Shown here in pieces: positions 1 to 9,853 of a stretch of 64,000 bases of DNA; the first letter of the stretch is position 1; each line of letters opens with the position of its first letter. This DNA is from Nissolia schottii (Eukaryota; Streptophyta; Magnoliopsida; Fabales; Fabaceae), in assembly GCA_003254905.1 (NCBI GenBank), contig QANU01043002.1:335833-399832 (forward strand), in the 5' to 3' direction. Below the pieces are notes generated by a model. That model searched no databases. It was not told the DNA's origin and saw only the letters and a program-made list of their open reading frames with translations. Position numbers and translations under genes: made by a program.

Positions 1-819
1 AGACTATAACAAAACGACATTGTTTTATGTTAATGTGGAATTAACAAAGTTAGATTAGTGAATTAACCGTTCACATGGACATTTTGGGCAAGTTAGAGAG
101 TTTTAAGCTAACTGAAGGACTCATATGTTTCCTTTAAATTGTGTCCCTAAAAATTGAGAAATTATTGTATATTGTTTGGGCAGATTTAATGCATACTTTA
201 GGAGCATTTTCAACTATTTATTACTGAATTTTTTATATATTTTAAATATTATAATTCAAAATAAGTGACTAATAATGCATGTAAAACACACATTAGATGT
301 GTTTTTAAAAACATACAAGAATTTCTCCTAAAGCTGGTGAAGAGCCCAATAGAGTATTTTGTCTATAATTTTGTTACTTTAAGAACTGAAGAAGAATATA
401 TCTAATTATGAATTTTGTTAGGCATTGCTTTTAGAACACTAATAAGCAATCAAAGATGAAATATTTCAACTTTTATTTTTTCAATGTAAAATTTAAATTT
501 CCTAATTATTTAGCTAGTGTCTTAGAAATACTAGATAGCAAAACCCTTTTAATTATTTATATAACATAGACTTGTCATAGGTGGTTGCGTTCAACGGCTA
601 GTTCCAGGCTTTCCCACTACAACTCCAAGCGGTAGATTGTAGAAGAAGATAAGAAAGAAAGAGAGTTGACAGAGAAAGACTTCACCTGCTGTGGATGCAT
701 GCGTGTTTTCCGACCGTTACCACTTGGCCCCACATCCAACGGCAACGTTCCAGACTTGTAGACAGCTGTGCCAGCCCAGCTTAGACACGCCTACGCGCTT
801 ACACGCGCTTTCACTCCTC
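1..819. other. AT-rich upstream region of the first AGP gene
   Basis: No coding gene is visible in the first 0.8 kb. The stretch is AT-rich up to about 560 and becomes more GC-rich from about 580 onward. The GC-rich part leads into a TATA box and is best read as the proximal promoter of the arabinogalactan protein gene that follows. Confidence 0.5.
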
Positions 820-827
820 TATAAATA
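820..827 (+). promoter_or_regulatory. TATA box of AGP gene 1
   Basis: A TATAAATA match lies 112 bases before the start codon at 939. The sequence between is pyrimidine-rich and contains a short ATCA repeat, typical of a plant 5' leader. The position fits a transcription start near 850. Confidence 0.6.
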
Positions 828-938
828 CCCTCTCTGCCCTCACTCTTTCTCATCACCAATCTCTCCGCACTCTTGCACATCAATCAATCAATCAATCAAT
901 CTCGCTCTCTGAATTTTCTCATCTTTTTTTCTTCTTCA

Positions 939-1262
939 ATGGCTCGCTCTATCTTGGTTTTGATGGTAGTGGCTGCGTTGTTGTTGAGCTGCGCTGTGGC
1001 TCAGTCTCCGGCTTTTTCTCCCGCCGGCGCTCCTCACAGGAAGTCCAAACATAATTCCTCGCTTGCACACTCCCCTGCCGCTTCGCCCGCCGCCGTGACC
1101 TCTCCCGAGTCGCCTGCCGGTGCTCCAGTCGCCTCTCCCTCATCCATCTCTGCTCCCCCATCCGGAGCGCCAGGACCAGCTCAGAACGCCGCCGTTCTCA
1201 ACCGATTCACCGTCGCTGCGTCTGCTGCCGTCGTCGTCTTCTCCGCGGCTTTGCTCAGCTAG
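939..1262 (+). CDS. Short classical arabinogalactan protein (GPI-anchored type)
   Basis: A single-exon gene for 107 residues. Residues 1-21 are a clear signal peptide ending in a small-residue site before Gln-Ser-Pro, so the mature chain starts with Gln as in many AGPs. The middle is rich in Ser, Ala and Pro with spaced Ala-Pro, Ser-Pro and Thr-Ser-Pro units, which in this family are hydroxylated and carry type II arabinogalactan. The last 20 or so residues are a hydrophobic tail after an Asn/Ala-rich region, the usual signal for a GPI anchor. The product should sit on the outer face of the plasma membrane or in the wall. The start was chosen at 939 because an in-frame ATG at 873 would put 22 residues of leader sequence ahead of the signal peptide. 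A paralogue lies at 5694. The family is clear; the exact AGP number is not. Confidence 0.85.
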   Translation: MARSILVLMVVAALLLSCAVAQSPAFSPAGAPHRKSKHNSSLAHSPAASPAAVTSPESPAGAPVASPSSISAPPSGAPGPAQNAAVLNRFTVAASAAVVVFSAALLS

Positions 1263-1950
1263 ATCTACTTTTAGCCCTAGGGATTTTTTAGACTTTTTTT
1301 TAATTGCGGTGCGTCATCATTATTATTATTATTATTTTTTGGGTTTTGGGATGCTCTGGTGTAATTTGTGATTCACCATTGATTTGATTATTATTTTGTT
1401 TATCCTATTTATTTATTTATTTGTTACTACTATTCTTGTGAATGAGATAGCGTTTCCTTTTGGTATAATTTTGATTCTATTATTTTTCGTTAATTTTATT
1501 TTATTCAATACTACACAATTTAAATTGTATAAATAATATAATACTAAAATGCAGGACTATTTGTCGTTTCTTCTTTTGTTATCGCAATGAAGGTGAGTTT
1601 TGATCTGTTTTGATTTGTTTTTACAAGATTTGAGTTTGAACTTTGATATAGCACAATTCATTTTGAGGGACAACAAAATCTTACTCAAACATTCGCCTTG
1701 CAGAAGCTTTTCCAATTGCCAAACCGATAATTACAGATCAATTTTTCTATTTCCATATAATAAACACTATTGGGTTTTGACAAACACAGTTTGTTTAGTA
1801 GAGTATCGGTGTGTCAAACAGGCAAACCATTTTAATGTTGGACAGATTTTATGGCATATCTGTCTAACGTGTTTATTGGTTCGTTAACCCAATTGTTGCT
1901 GGTACATTGACAGATTACTTACAAATGATTAGTTAACTTAGGAAATAATA
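1263..1950. other. Spacer after AGP gene 1
   Basis: The 3' untranslated region of the AGP gene is followed by AT-rich DNA with a short TTA microsatellite around 1318-1336. A 95-codon open stretch at 1600-1887 has no recognisable domain and is probably chance. No gene is supported here. Confidence 0.5.
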
Positions 1951-1956
1951 TTTTGG

Positions 1957-3020
1957 AAAAAAACCCGTCTCTCTTTTCCATTTTGATCAACTTTATCTCT
2001 TCTAAATTTTTTTAGACAATTTTCTCTCTCTCAAACGTTAATTTTTTAATCACACATTTCCACATAGGTAAGTGAAACACATACACGTACCCATAACTTA
2101 GTCCATCTCAATTTCAATTTTGATTAACTCAGTCCATCCCAAACCTTTTTTCGGCCAATTTCGTCTCTCTCAATTCAAAAAATCAGTCCTGTTAGTTCTT
2201 TTGCCCGTTTGACTAACATTATTTATTGACGTGGTGGTCAACGTGTCAAGCGTTGGATTTTTTGAAATACCGTTCAGGTATAAAATATATGCAACATCAT
2301 ATAATAATAACACGAGTAGTCTAGTCGTTAAGGTGTCAACCTCACATATGAAAAGATAACCACGTGGTGACGTAACGGTTAACGAAACTATTAAAATTTT
2401 AATAGGCTTAACATAAATCTAATAACACTATTAAAATTTTTATTTGTTGCTTTTTTTTTATAAAGACACTTGCTTACTTGCCAGTGGCAAAAGTTTAATT
2501 TTGAGTCATTTATTAGTAACACTGTTTATGTGTAAAATATATGTAACTTCATATAACTATAACACTAGTAGCCTAGTGATTAAGATGTCAATATCACACA
2601 TGACGCATGGAAGGATGCCTACGTGGAAGGGGTGACATGATGCTTAACGGAGCAACGTGACACGTTAACCGTCACGTTAGTGGCAATTGTTAGTCAAGCG
2701 GGCGTAATGACTAGCGAGACCGTTTTTTTTAATTGAGAGGTACGAAATTGACTAAATTTTTTTTGAGAGGGGCGAAGTTAACCGAAATTGAAATTGAGAG
2801 GGACTAAATTGGGGGTCATGTGTCTCACTTGCCTACATAGAAGGGGTAACGTGGTAGCTAATATGTCATGTCATTAACCACCATTAGTGAAACAAACGGA
2901 AGGATTAACTTGTCTGAGTTTTTGAATTGAGAGGGAGGAAATTGTCTGAAAAATTTAGGAGGAACAAAATTGATCGAAATTGAAATTCAAAGTGACTAAA
3001 TTGAGATTTTTTTCTTAATA
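1957..3020. mobile_element. Foldback element with long imperfect terminal inverted repeats
   Basis: The left part (about 1957-2250) and the reverse complement of the right part (about 2720-3015) match along much of their length. An outer block shares a stretch around TCTAAATTTTT then CAGACAATTT, and an inner block shares TTTAGTCC, CTCTCAATTTCAATTT and GGTTAACT-like segments. The arms are about 250-300 bp and imperfect. The centre holds a diverged direct duplication of roughly 105 bp (about 2271-2378 and 2527-2640). There is no transposase reading frame, so this looks like a non-autonomous TIR element, perhaps Mutator-like. Target-site duplications were not established. Confidence 0.6.
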
Positions 3021-5230
3021 TTTTACTATTTTCATTGTTTCTTCCCGACTTTTGAAAACAAGAAATACACAAAATAAATATCAAACAGATCATTATTGAT
3101 CACTCATAATGAAACATTGTGGTGGAATGCAATTTTACACATAATTTAAAGTGAAGTACAATTTCCACAAACCTCAAGAATAATTTATGTGCATTTACCC
3201 AAAAGCATATTTAAATATTGTCCCAAATACTTAAACTTCACTTTTTAACTCATTCTATAATTTTGAATGATAAAAAATGAGTTCAAGATCAATAATATTC
3301 AGTATTTATATTAAAATTAAGGTTGTCTATTACATTAAAATTTTCATAATTTGGTATTTTCTTAAAAAATTACAATCTAGTATTTATTACATCAAAATAT
3401 CGTTTAATATTTTTTAGCCTCCTTGATTAAACGGGACACCAGTAAAAAATAAAAAATAAAAAAATTAAACAGTGGACATTCTTACGTGATTAAACAGTTA
3501 CGAGCTAACAGATTCCCAACGAAGGAGAGACAATTTATGCTTCGGGCTGTGGAGCTTAAACAGCATTTTTCATTTTTTTCAATTTTAATTTTTTTGTGGT
3601 GTGAATTTCGTTCACTTTCACTTTCATTGTACTACAAATACGTGCATTATTGATGGTAAAATAACATCATGAAGTTGATCTCTAAATTATAAAAAAAAAA
3701 TACTAAATTTGTAATTAATGTTGTTAAAAATTAATTAAATTAAGCTATTACACAAATTCATTTAATTGATTTTTAATAATTTAAAAATAAATCTAATCAT
3801 AGCTTAAAAACCAACTTCACCTGCACACGTTATTGTGGCATGGGGTCGTCCCAAGGTCACATGCGCAAAGTTAAGCGACCGGGTAAAAGAAGAAAAGGGC
3901 ATTTCCCGGTCAAAAGATTCCAACCTTACAGCCAGGGCCAGGGGAGGGGTGAGTGTTGTTATCCTCTAATTGTGTGTGGCTTTTCCTTTTAGGTACGGTT
4001 AAGATTAACATTATTTCAGTCAAAATAAAGAGAGGTGCCGAAATTTGCGGGGCAATATCTTTGAGAAAAAGCTTCTATTCTATGTCTGTTTTCCCTTAAC
4101 TTACCGTTTATTAAGGAGAGACTAAACTTTGGAGGACATCTATTACTCCCAACCTAAAGATGGATCGTGTAAAGTTTGTGAGTGATAGAATATCTGTATG
4201 AATCCCTTTGTTTATATTTTCATTTCATGGGGTGCAATTACTACTATTTATTGATTAAAAATCACGGTTTGCTCATCAATGCATTTTAAATAATTTACAA
4301 ATTAAAAATTGATATTAAAAACTAAATTATTTATTCTTAAAAAATTAGATCATATTTATTATATATATATTTTTAATAATTTCATTTACGAAACTCATTA
4401 ATATTTGTTGGTATAAACTATCTCATTTTTAATAGCTTGATTAAGAAAAAAGAAATAATTAAATTACTTGAACTAAATATCCCTTGGGTTGGAATAAAGA
4501 TTCTTTATTTCAAGTTTTCTCCTAAATTGATAAAGTAAGAGATTTTCTATTATTAGATCAATAAGATACCTTATATATTTGTATTGGTCTCACTGAATAA
4601 TTTATGAAGTACTTCTCACATTCTGAATACAAAAGAAATTCATTTCGGACGATCTAACTCTAATACTATTCAGAGAAAAGTATACTAGTAACATATAAAG
4701 AAATGTGGTAATTAATAATAGTATAAGGGGAGAGTATCACAAAAATACTTTACCTTTTATAAAATATAGAAAATAGAAAATTACTCACAAATCAGCTAAA
4801 CCGTCCCTGGATATGCATGGATAATATATTTTTTTGAACAAAGTGTATTAGTGACAGCAATTAGATCAATCGAATCTTATTGAATCTACCCATTCCAATA
4901 CTCCCTTTTTTGATTTTCCCAAAAATCATGATCATACTAATAATGAGTAATTACGCCCGAAAATAAGAATGGTAAAAAATAGATAAAGTTGTCCATTGAA
5001 TGGTGGCAAAAAAGCGGAAACCACGAAAAAAAGATATTGTACCGAAATCAATGTGTCAATCAGCTATTGTAATTTGAATAATTACATATATTCCCACAAA
5101 ATTAACTCATACTAAATTTTTGTATCTACAAAATGAATTAACTATTTAGTATGTCTGAAGATTTGCAGAAAGATTTGTTTTTGATATGAATAAAATAACT
5201 AATTTTTCTACCAACTAAAATAAAAAGAGT
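3021..5230. other. Intergenic AT-rich spacer
   Basis: About 2.2 kb with no supported gene. A somewhat GC-richer stretch at about 3830-3960 has no coding signature that could be followed. The rest is A/T runs typical of legume spacers. Confidence 0.45.
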
Positions 5231-5546
5231 CATGGTCCCGTTCTTATTCCCTCGTCGTGGTTGTGGTCTGTGGATCCCCACCCCCCACAATTCTCACGCT
5301 TTCCTATTTATGACCGTTACAATTCCGGCAACTATTGGATCAACGGTCCATGCCCCTCTTGGATCAAAACCTCACTCCCACGTGTACGGCCTCGATTCAA
5401 CAACCATGAGCGCGTTTCACTGCGTTTCGCTGGAATCGCCTCATCATTGCCCCCCACGGCTACGATACATTCTCCCAATGAAATTAGTCAAGAGATATCT
5501 CCACCCTCTGATCACGATCACACGGTTCTCATACTTTCCCTCTTTC

Positions 5547-5553
5547 TATAAAT
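5547..5553 (+). promoter_or_regulatory. TATA box of AGP gene 2
   Basis: TATAAAT lies 147 bases before the start codon at 5694, followed by a pyrimidine-rich leader with a CT microsatellite. This mirrors the layout in front of the first AGP gene. Confidence 0.55.
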
Positions 5554-5626
5554 TCTCAGCCTCTCTCATCTGTCTTCTCAGTTCTAACGCACACACTTCT
5601 TCTTCTTCTTTTTCGTCAATTCAGCG

Positions 5627-5628
<2 letters not shown>

Positions 5629-5658
<30 letters not shown>
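5629..5658 (+). repeat. CT microsatellite in the AGP 2 leader
   Basis: A nearly pure CT run of about 30 bases, in the presumed 5' untranslated region 35 bases before the start codon. CT-rich leaders are common in highly expressed plant genes; length variation here would make a usable marker. Confidence 0.8.
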
Positions 5659-5693
5659 GCTCTGATTTTCTGATTCACTCTCCACCTTTGAGA

Positions 5694-6008
5694 ATGTCTC
5701 GCTCCGGCATTCTGATCCTGATGCTGGTGGCAGCGTGCGTGATCTCCGCCGTCGCACAATCTCCGGCGCCGTCTCCCAAGTCTGGTCATCATGTGCACCA
5801 CAATTTGAAGTCGACTTCACCGAAGACTTCTCCAGCTCCGTCTCCGTCCTCAGGCTCGAAATCTCCGTCTCCTGCGTCTTCTCCGTCGTCGATCTCTTCT
5901 CCTCCTTCCGAAGCACCCGGACCGTCCTCGAATGGCGCCGTGTCGAATGGATTCGCCGTCGCCGGATCTGTGGCCGTCGGTATCGCCGCCTCCGTTTTGA
6001 TTATGTAA
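5694..6008 (+). CDS. Short classical arabinogalactan protein, paralogue of the gene at 939
   Basis: A single-exon gene for 104 residues with the same plan as its neighbour: signal peptide (1-21, ending before Gln-Ser-Pro), a Ser/Pro/Lys-rich centre with many Ser-Pro and Ala-Pro-Ser-Pro units, and a hydrophobic C-terminal GPI-type tail. The segment Pro-Pro-Ser-x-Ala-Pro-Gly-Pro followed by Asn-x-Ala-Val near the end is shared by both proteins. The centre has a His-rich patch (HHVHH) where the first protein has a shorter basic stretch. The frame is open upstream to 5232, but that stretch contains the TATA box and CT-rich leader, so 5694 is the credible start. The two genes are in the same orientation 4.4 kb apart, which points to a tandem duplication. 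Confidence 0.85.
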   Translation: MSRSGILILMLVAACVISAVAQSPAPSPKSGHHVHHNLKSTSPKTSPAPSPSSGSKSPSPASSPSSISSPPSEAPGPSSNGAVSNGFAVAGSVAVGIAASVLIM

Positions 6009-6820
6009 GCGCCGCCGTTTGGATTGTAGTTCTCTCTCCCTGCACCTGGCGCATATTTATATCGATAATTTATAATTTATTATAATAATTTGTTATTATC
6101 TCCTAATTTTTGAGGTTGGTTTATTTACTTATTTTTGTTATTTTATAATAGTTATATGGGAACAATTTGAGTTTGTACTGTACGCTTTGATTAGCATACT
6201 TATATTTTCATACATTGGTGATCGTACTGAGTCGCTGATTTCTGTATTTGCATTTTGTTCAATGGTTTGTTCACGTAACTTTTTGCGTATCGCTGTTTGA
6301 TTTTATGATTTAATGCGGAATTTCGGCATATATGAAAAATTGGTGAGAACACCTGAAGACTGTTGTTGTTCTCAATAGAACGAAATACTGAATTGTAAAG
6401 AAAAAATTAACTTGAACGTCGATTACTCCAATTGTGGCTTGGAAAATTGAAGGAGTAAATAAATAAATTAAAACACTGGCGATATCATTTTTGCTGCGTT
6501 TACTATTAATCAAAATTAAGCTTAATTTTTACCTAGGCAATTTATACTAACTTTTATATTTTAATTATAACATTGTCATATGGTGAACTTCTGAGATTTG
6601 ATCGGAATTCGGAAGGATGCGTTTATGGATGAAAATAAAAGGAATTTAATGATCGTATTATGTTGGACTCGTTATTTTTTATATTGAGTGAATGATTGGG
6701 TCCTAATATTTATAGTTTGATAATCAATTTAGTGTTCAAATTATTTTCACATCAATTAGATTGACTATCAAATTTTATTAATTTAGTAATTCATATAATG
6801 GTCAAACTAAATTGGTATCA

Positions 6821-6942
6821 ATTTTATAATAATAAGATTAAGATTTTTTAAATTTTATATCTAAATTAATTTTAATTTTTTGTATCATCTTTAATTTTAT
6901 AATATTAAGATTAAGATTTTTCTAAATTTTATATCTAAATTC
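6821..6942. repeat. AT-rich tandem duplication, two copies about 73 bp apart
   Basis: Two near-identical copies (about 47 bp each at 6821-6867 and 6894-6941) share the core AAGATTAAGATTTTT followed by AAATTTTATATCTAAATT. The copies differ by only a few bases. Confidence 0.7.
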
Positions 6943-7530
6943 ATCTTCTTTTTTTTTTTAAGTCAAATGTTAATATAAAATTATTTACTCTTTTAACTTA
7001 TTCATCCTGGATGAAAAGAAATTAAAAAGTATTTATGTGATGCATAATATATTTTAAAACATAAAAAAGAAATTAATTATATAGATACACGCGTGATAAT
7101 ACCCATTTAATTTTTTTTATATGAGATCCATTCTCATATTCTACGTATATTTTTCATACATTTAATATTGGATCTTATATGATTTTATTATATACACGCA
7201 AAAGCATTACCAAATTGATGAAAAATATCTTAAATACATTAAATTTTTTGTACTTTAAAAATTATAATGAATGATGTTTAAATTTAGAATCTCATGCATA
7301 CTACTTATTATGGAATTAATGTGTATTGATTTATAGTTCATTAAAACATAACTCAATTATTTCTTTGGATGCTTAGTTTTGATACATTGTGTATTACTAC
7401 TTTAATAAAATATAGTTCAATTATGATAAATATATATATATAATAAACTTGATAGATAATGTATAATATACACAAAGCCATTTAAGTATTTAACAAAGTT
7501 ACCAAATTCGTACATACCTTAAATTTGTAT

Positions 7531-7608
7531 GAGCTTTCATGATGAGTGTTAACTTAGTTTGTGTAATAAATTTGTATGAGTTTACATAAGTGTTAACTCA
7601 GTTTGTGT
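7531..7608. repeat. Short direct repeat related to a dispersed family
   Basis: Two copies of about 37 bp contain AAATTTGTATGAG and GTGTTAACT then AGTTTGTGT. The same GAGTTTAC / GTGTTAACTC vocabulary recurs near 17.5-17.7 kb and 57.2-57.75 kb, suggesting remnants of one repeat family. Confidence 0.5.
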
Positions 7609-9853
7609 TTAACAACCATGCAGGGATACACCTTCTATATTTGGTATATCACACACCGTAAGGATTTAAATATCACACACCTTAAGGATCTAATTTAAAT
7701 TTGATATATAGAGTATCTATGCTCCTAAATCAGCATATGTATGCCATGCCTCTCTACGAACTTTTAAGGTATGTATGTGAGTTTTATTTTGAAAAAAAAG
7801 AAAAATAAAAACATTTTGGGTAACTTATTAAATTTTGACATTATGATAAAACTCCTCAAAACTTTACATTTTATTTTCTTTTCCTCCAAAATAAAATCCA
7901 CCAACACGGCCTTATCTTTCGGTGTCTATGCATTGCCGTTGTTGGCTTCCCTCAAATAACTTTCTTCTATCAATCATTGGTTGCAACTTGTGCACCCAGC
8001 CAAGCTCTAAGCATTTTTCCAAAATTGCGACTTGTTTTTTTTATAATTTTCTTGCTGGTTAGGGGAAGGATGGGAGAATGTGAGAAAAGTTAGAGGTGAC
8101 TGTGATGAAGGAAGGTGGTTGTTTAAGGAATAGTGCTGAATGGTGATCGGAAATGACCGTGGCGAAGATTTTGTGTGCAATGGGTGACATTGCACTTGAT
8201 AATCTAAATGTTATCCAACATTTTGTGTGCAATGGCTTATTGCGCCTTCATGAAACTTAATAGGTGTATCACAGACTTCGCCACTTTTAAACGGACACCA
8301 TGATCTAACATATTTCCGCAATTTGATTTGATACCAAAAGAAACGAAAAGAAAAAAAAATGAAATGTTATTTATTCAATTAATATAAGGCAACTAATAAT
8401 CTCCTCCACAACTTTTTTTTTTCTTTCCATCAATTATTTTAATTTCTTGTATAATTTTTTTTCTCTTTTCTAAGATTATTGGTTGTCCACTCACTTTAAT
8501 TGTATAAATAGTACAACTAGAAAAAAGGAAACTAGAGGTAACCACTCCACACAAAGGGACTTAAGTTTGCAGGGTGACTCAACATGAGACAATCCTAAAA
8601 TAAGAGCACTTAGATGCGCAAGAAAGGCATTAAAAGGTTCGCCAAGGATATGCATTAAAAATAAAAAGAAAAATGGATTCTCTAATGTTATTTTTTTTAT
8701 ATAATAAGATCATATTTAACCATTTATTGTTAATATTTTAATTATTTATATTAGGTATAAATCTCATCTTTTTAATTACTCGTAAAAAATAAAACATATC
8801 ATTATCGCGTAAAGAAACAATGAGAAACAACGGGGGTTGGTCCAAGCGGTTATGCTCCCTGTTGGGAGACTCACCCGCCAACCCAAAAAGAAACAGTGAG
8901 AGCGTGTTTGATATTAATGTAAGGGAAAAGCAGGCGCACACAGCCCATTACTTGTTGAGGATTGGCGGGTGAAAGAAGCACCAAGTCACCAACAAGTCCT
9001 TTTCCAGTACCAAAGACGATATGTTGTGTTGCCTTTGATGTTTTTCTTCTCCATTTATGGGTAAAGAAATGAATTGACCATTACAAACAAATACACAAGA
9101 GCTAAGTAACCTCTTCATTGATGCAAAGGTCGGTTTTTTTTATTTTTATTTTTTATTTTTATTATTTAGACACATATGCCACACAAATGCCACAAATTTT
9201 CATGTAGCATAAAATATACGTGTCTTTATTTTATGGGTTTTACAAATAAATGAATAATAGAAAAAGTTAAAAGGAGTTATTATAAGAAATAACCAACTTG
9301 ATGAAACTTGGTCATCTTCTTGGCTATTATTATGTTTCTTTTCATTTCACTATCTCTAAGAAAAGGTTAAGGAATAAAAACTAAAGATTCAAGTAAAATT
9401 CTACTAATCTCAGTTTTGTATTATTATTGTCTTGATCATGGATCTAAGTATATTTTTGGATTTTGTTTATTTATGGTTGTGAGAATCATGAGTTACATGA
9501 TTCTTATAATATGAGTTAGTGAGCTTTGATAGACACGAAAATGTTTGTCAATTTAGATAATGGTTATTGTTGATGGTTTGTGTGAACGTGGATGAAAGAG
9601 AAGTTGAAAACTGAAAAAATGGTGAAAAAAATCTGTTTACGAACATCGGTATCAAATTCTATTTTTATTTTTATTTAGTGGGTAGAAAAGTCTGTGTCAT
9701 ATAATATGATTCGGAACTCAAAATAAATTTCAGTTATATGGCTAATACAATATGAGAAATTTAAAGAAGAAACTCTATTAATACAGTTTTAATTTACAAC
9801 TTTTAATAAATAATTTAAAAAAACAGAGAAAAACATGTAATTTTAATATGCCG

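Larger units (their letters stand above)
6009..9853. other. Long AT-rich intergenic region
   Basis: About 3.8 kb with no supported protein gene. It holds a tandem duplication (6821-6942), a pair of short direct repeats near 7531-7608 related to repeats elsewhere in the window, and a tRNA-like hairpin stretch near 8832-8884. Several open stretches of about 60 codons have no domain and look like chance. Confidence 0.5.

Noticed and set aside
1600-1887. 95-codon forward frame after the first AGP gene
   Set aside because: No domain, odd composition, and no promoter or splice context; treated as chance.
5232-5693. Long in-frame extension upstream of the second AGP gene
   Set aside because: The frame is open for 154 codons but contains the TATA box and CT-rich leader; the signal peptide begins at 5694, so the upstream part is promoter and leader.
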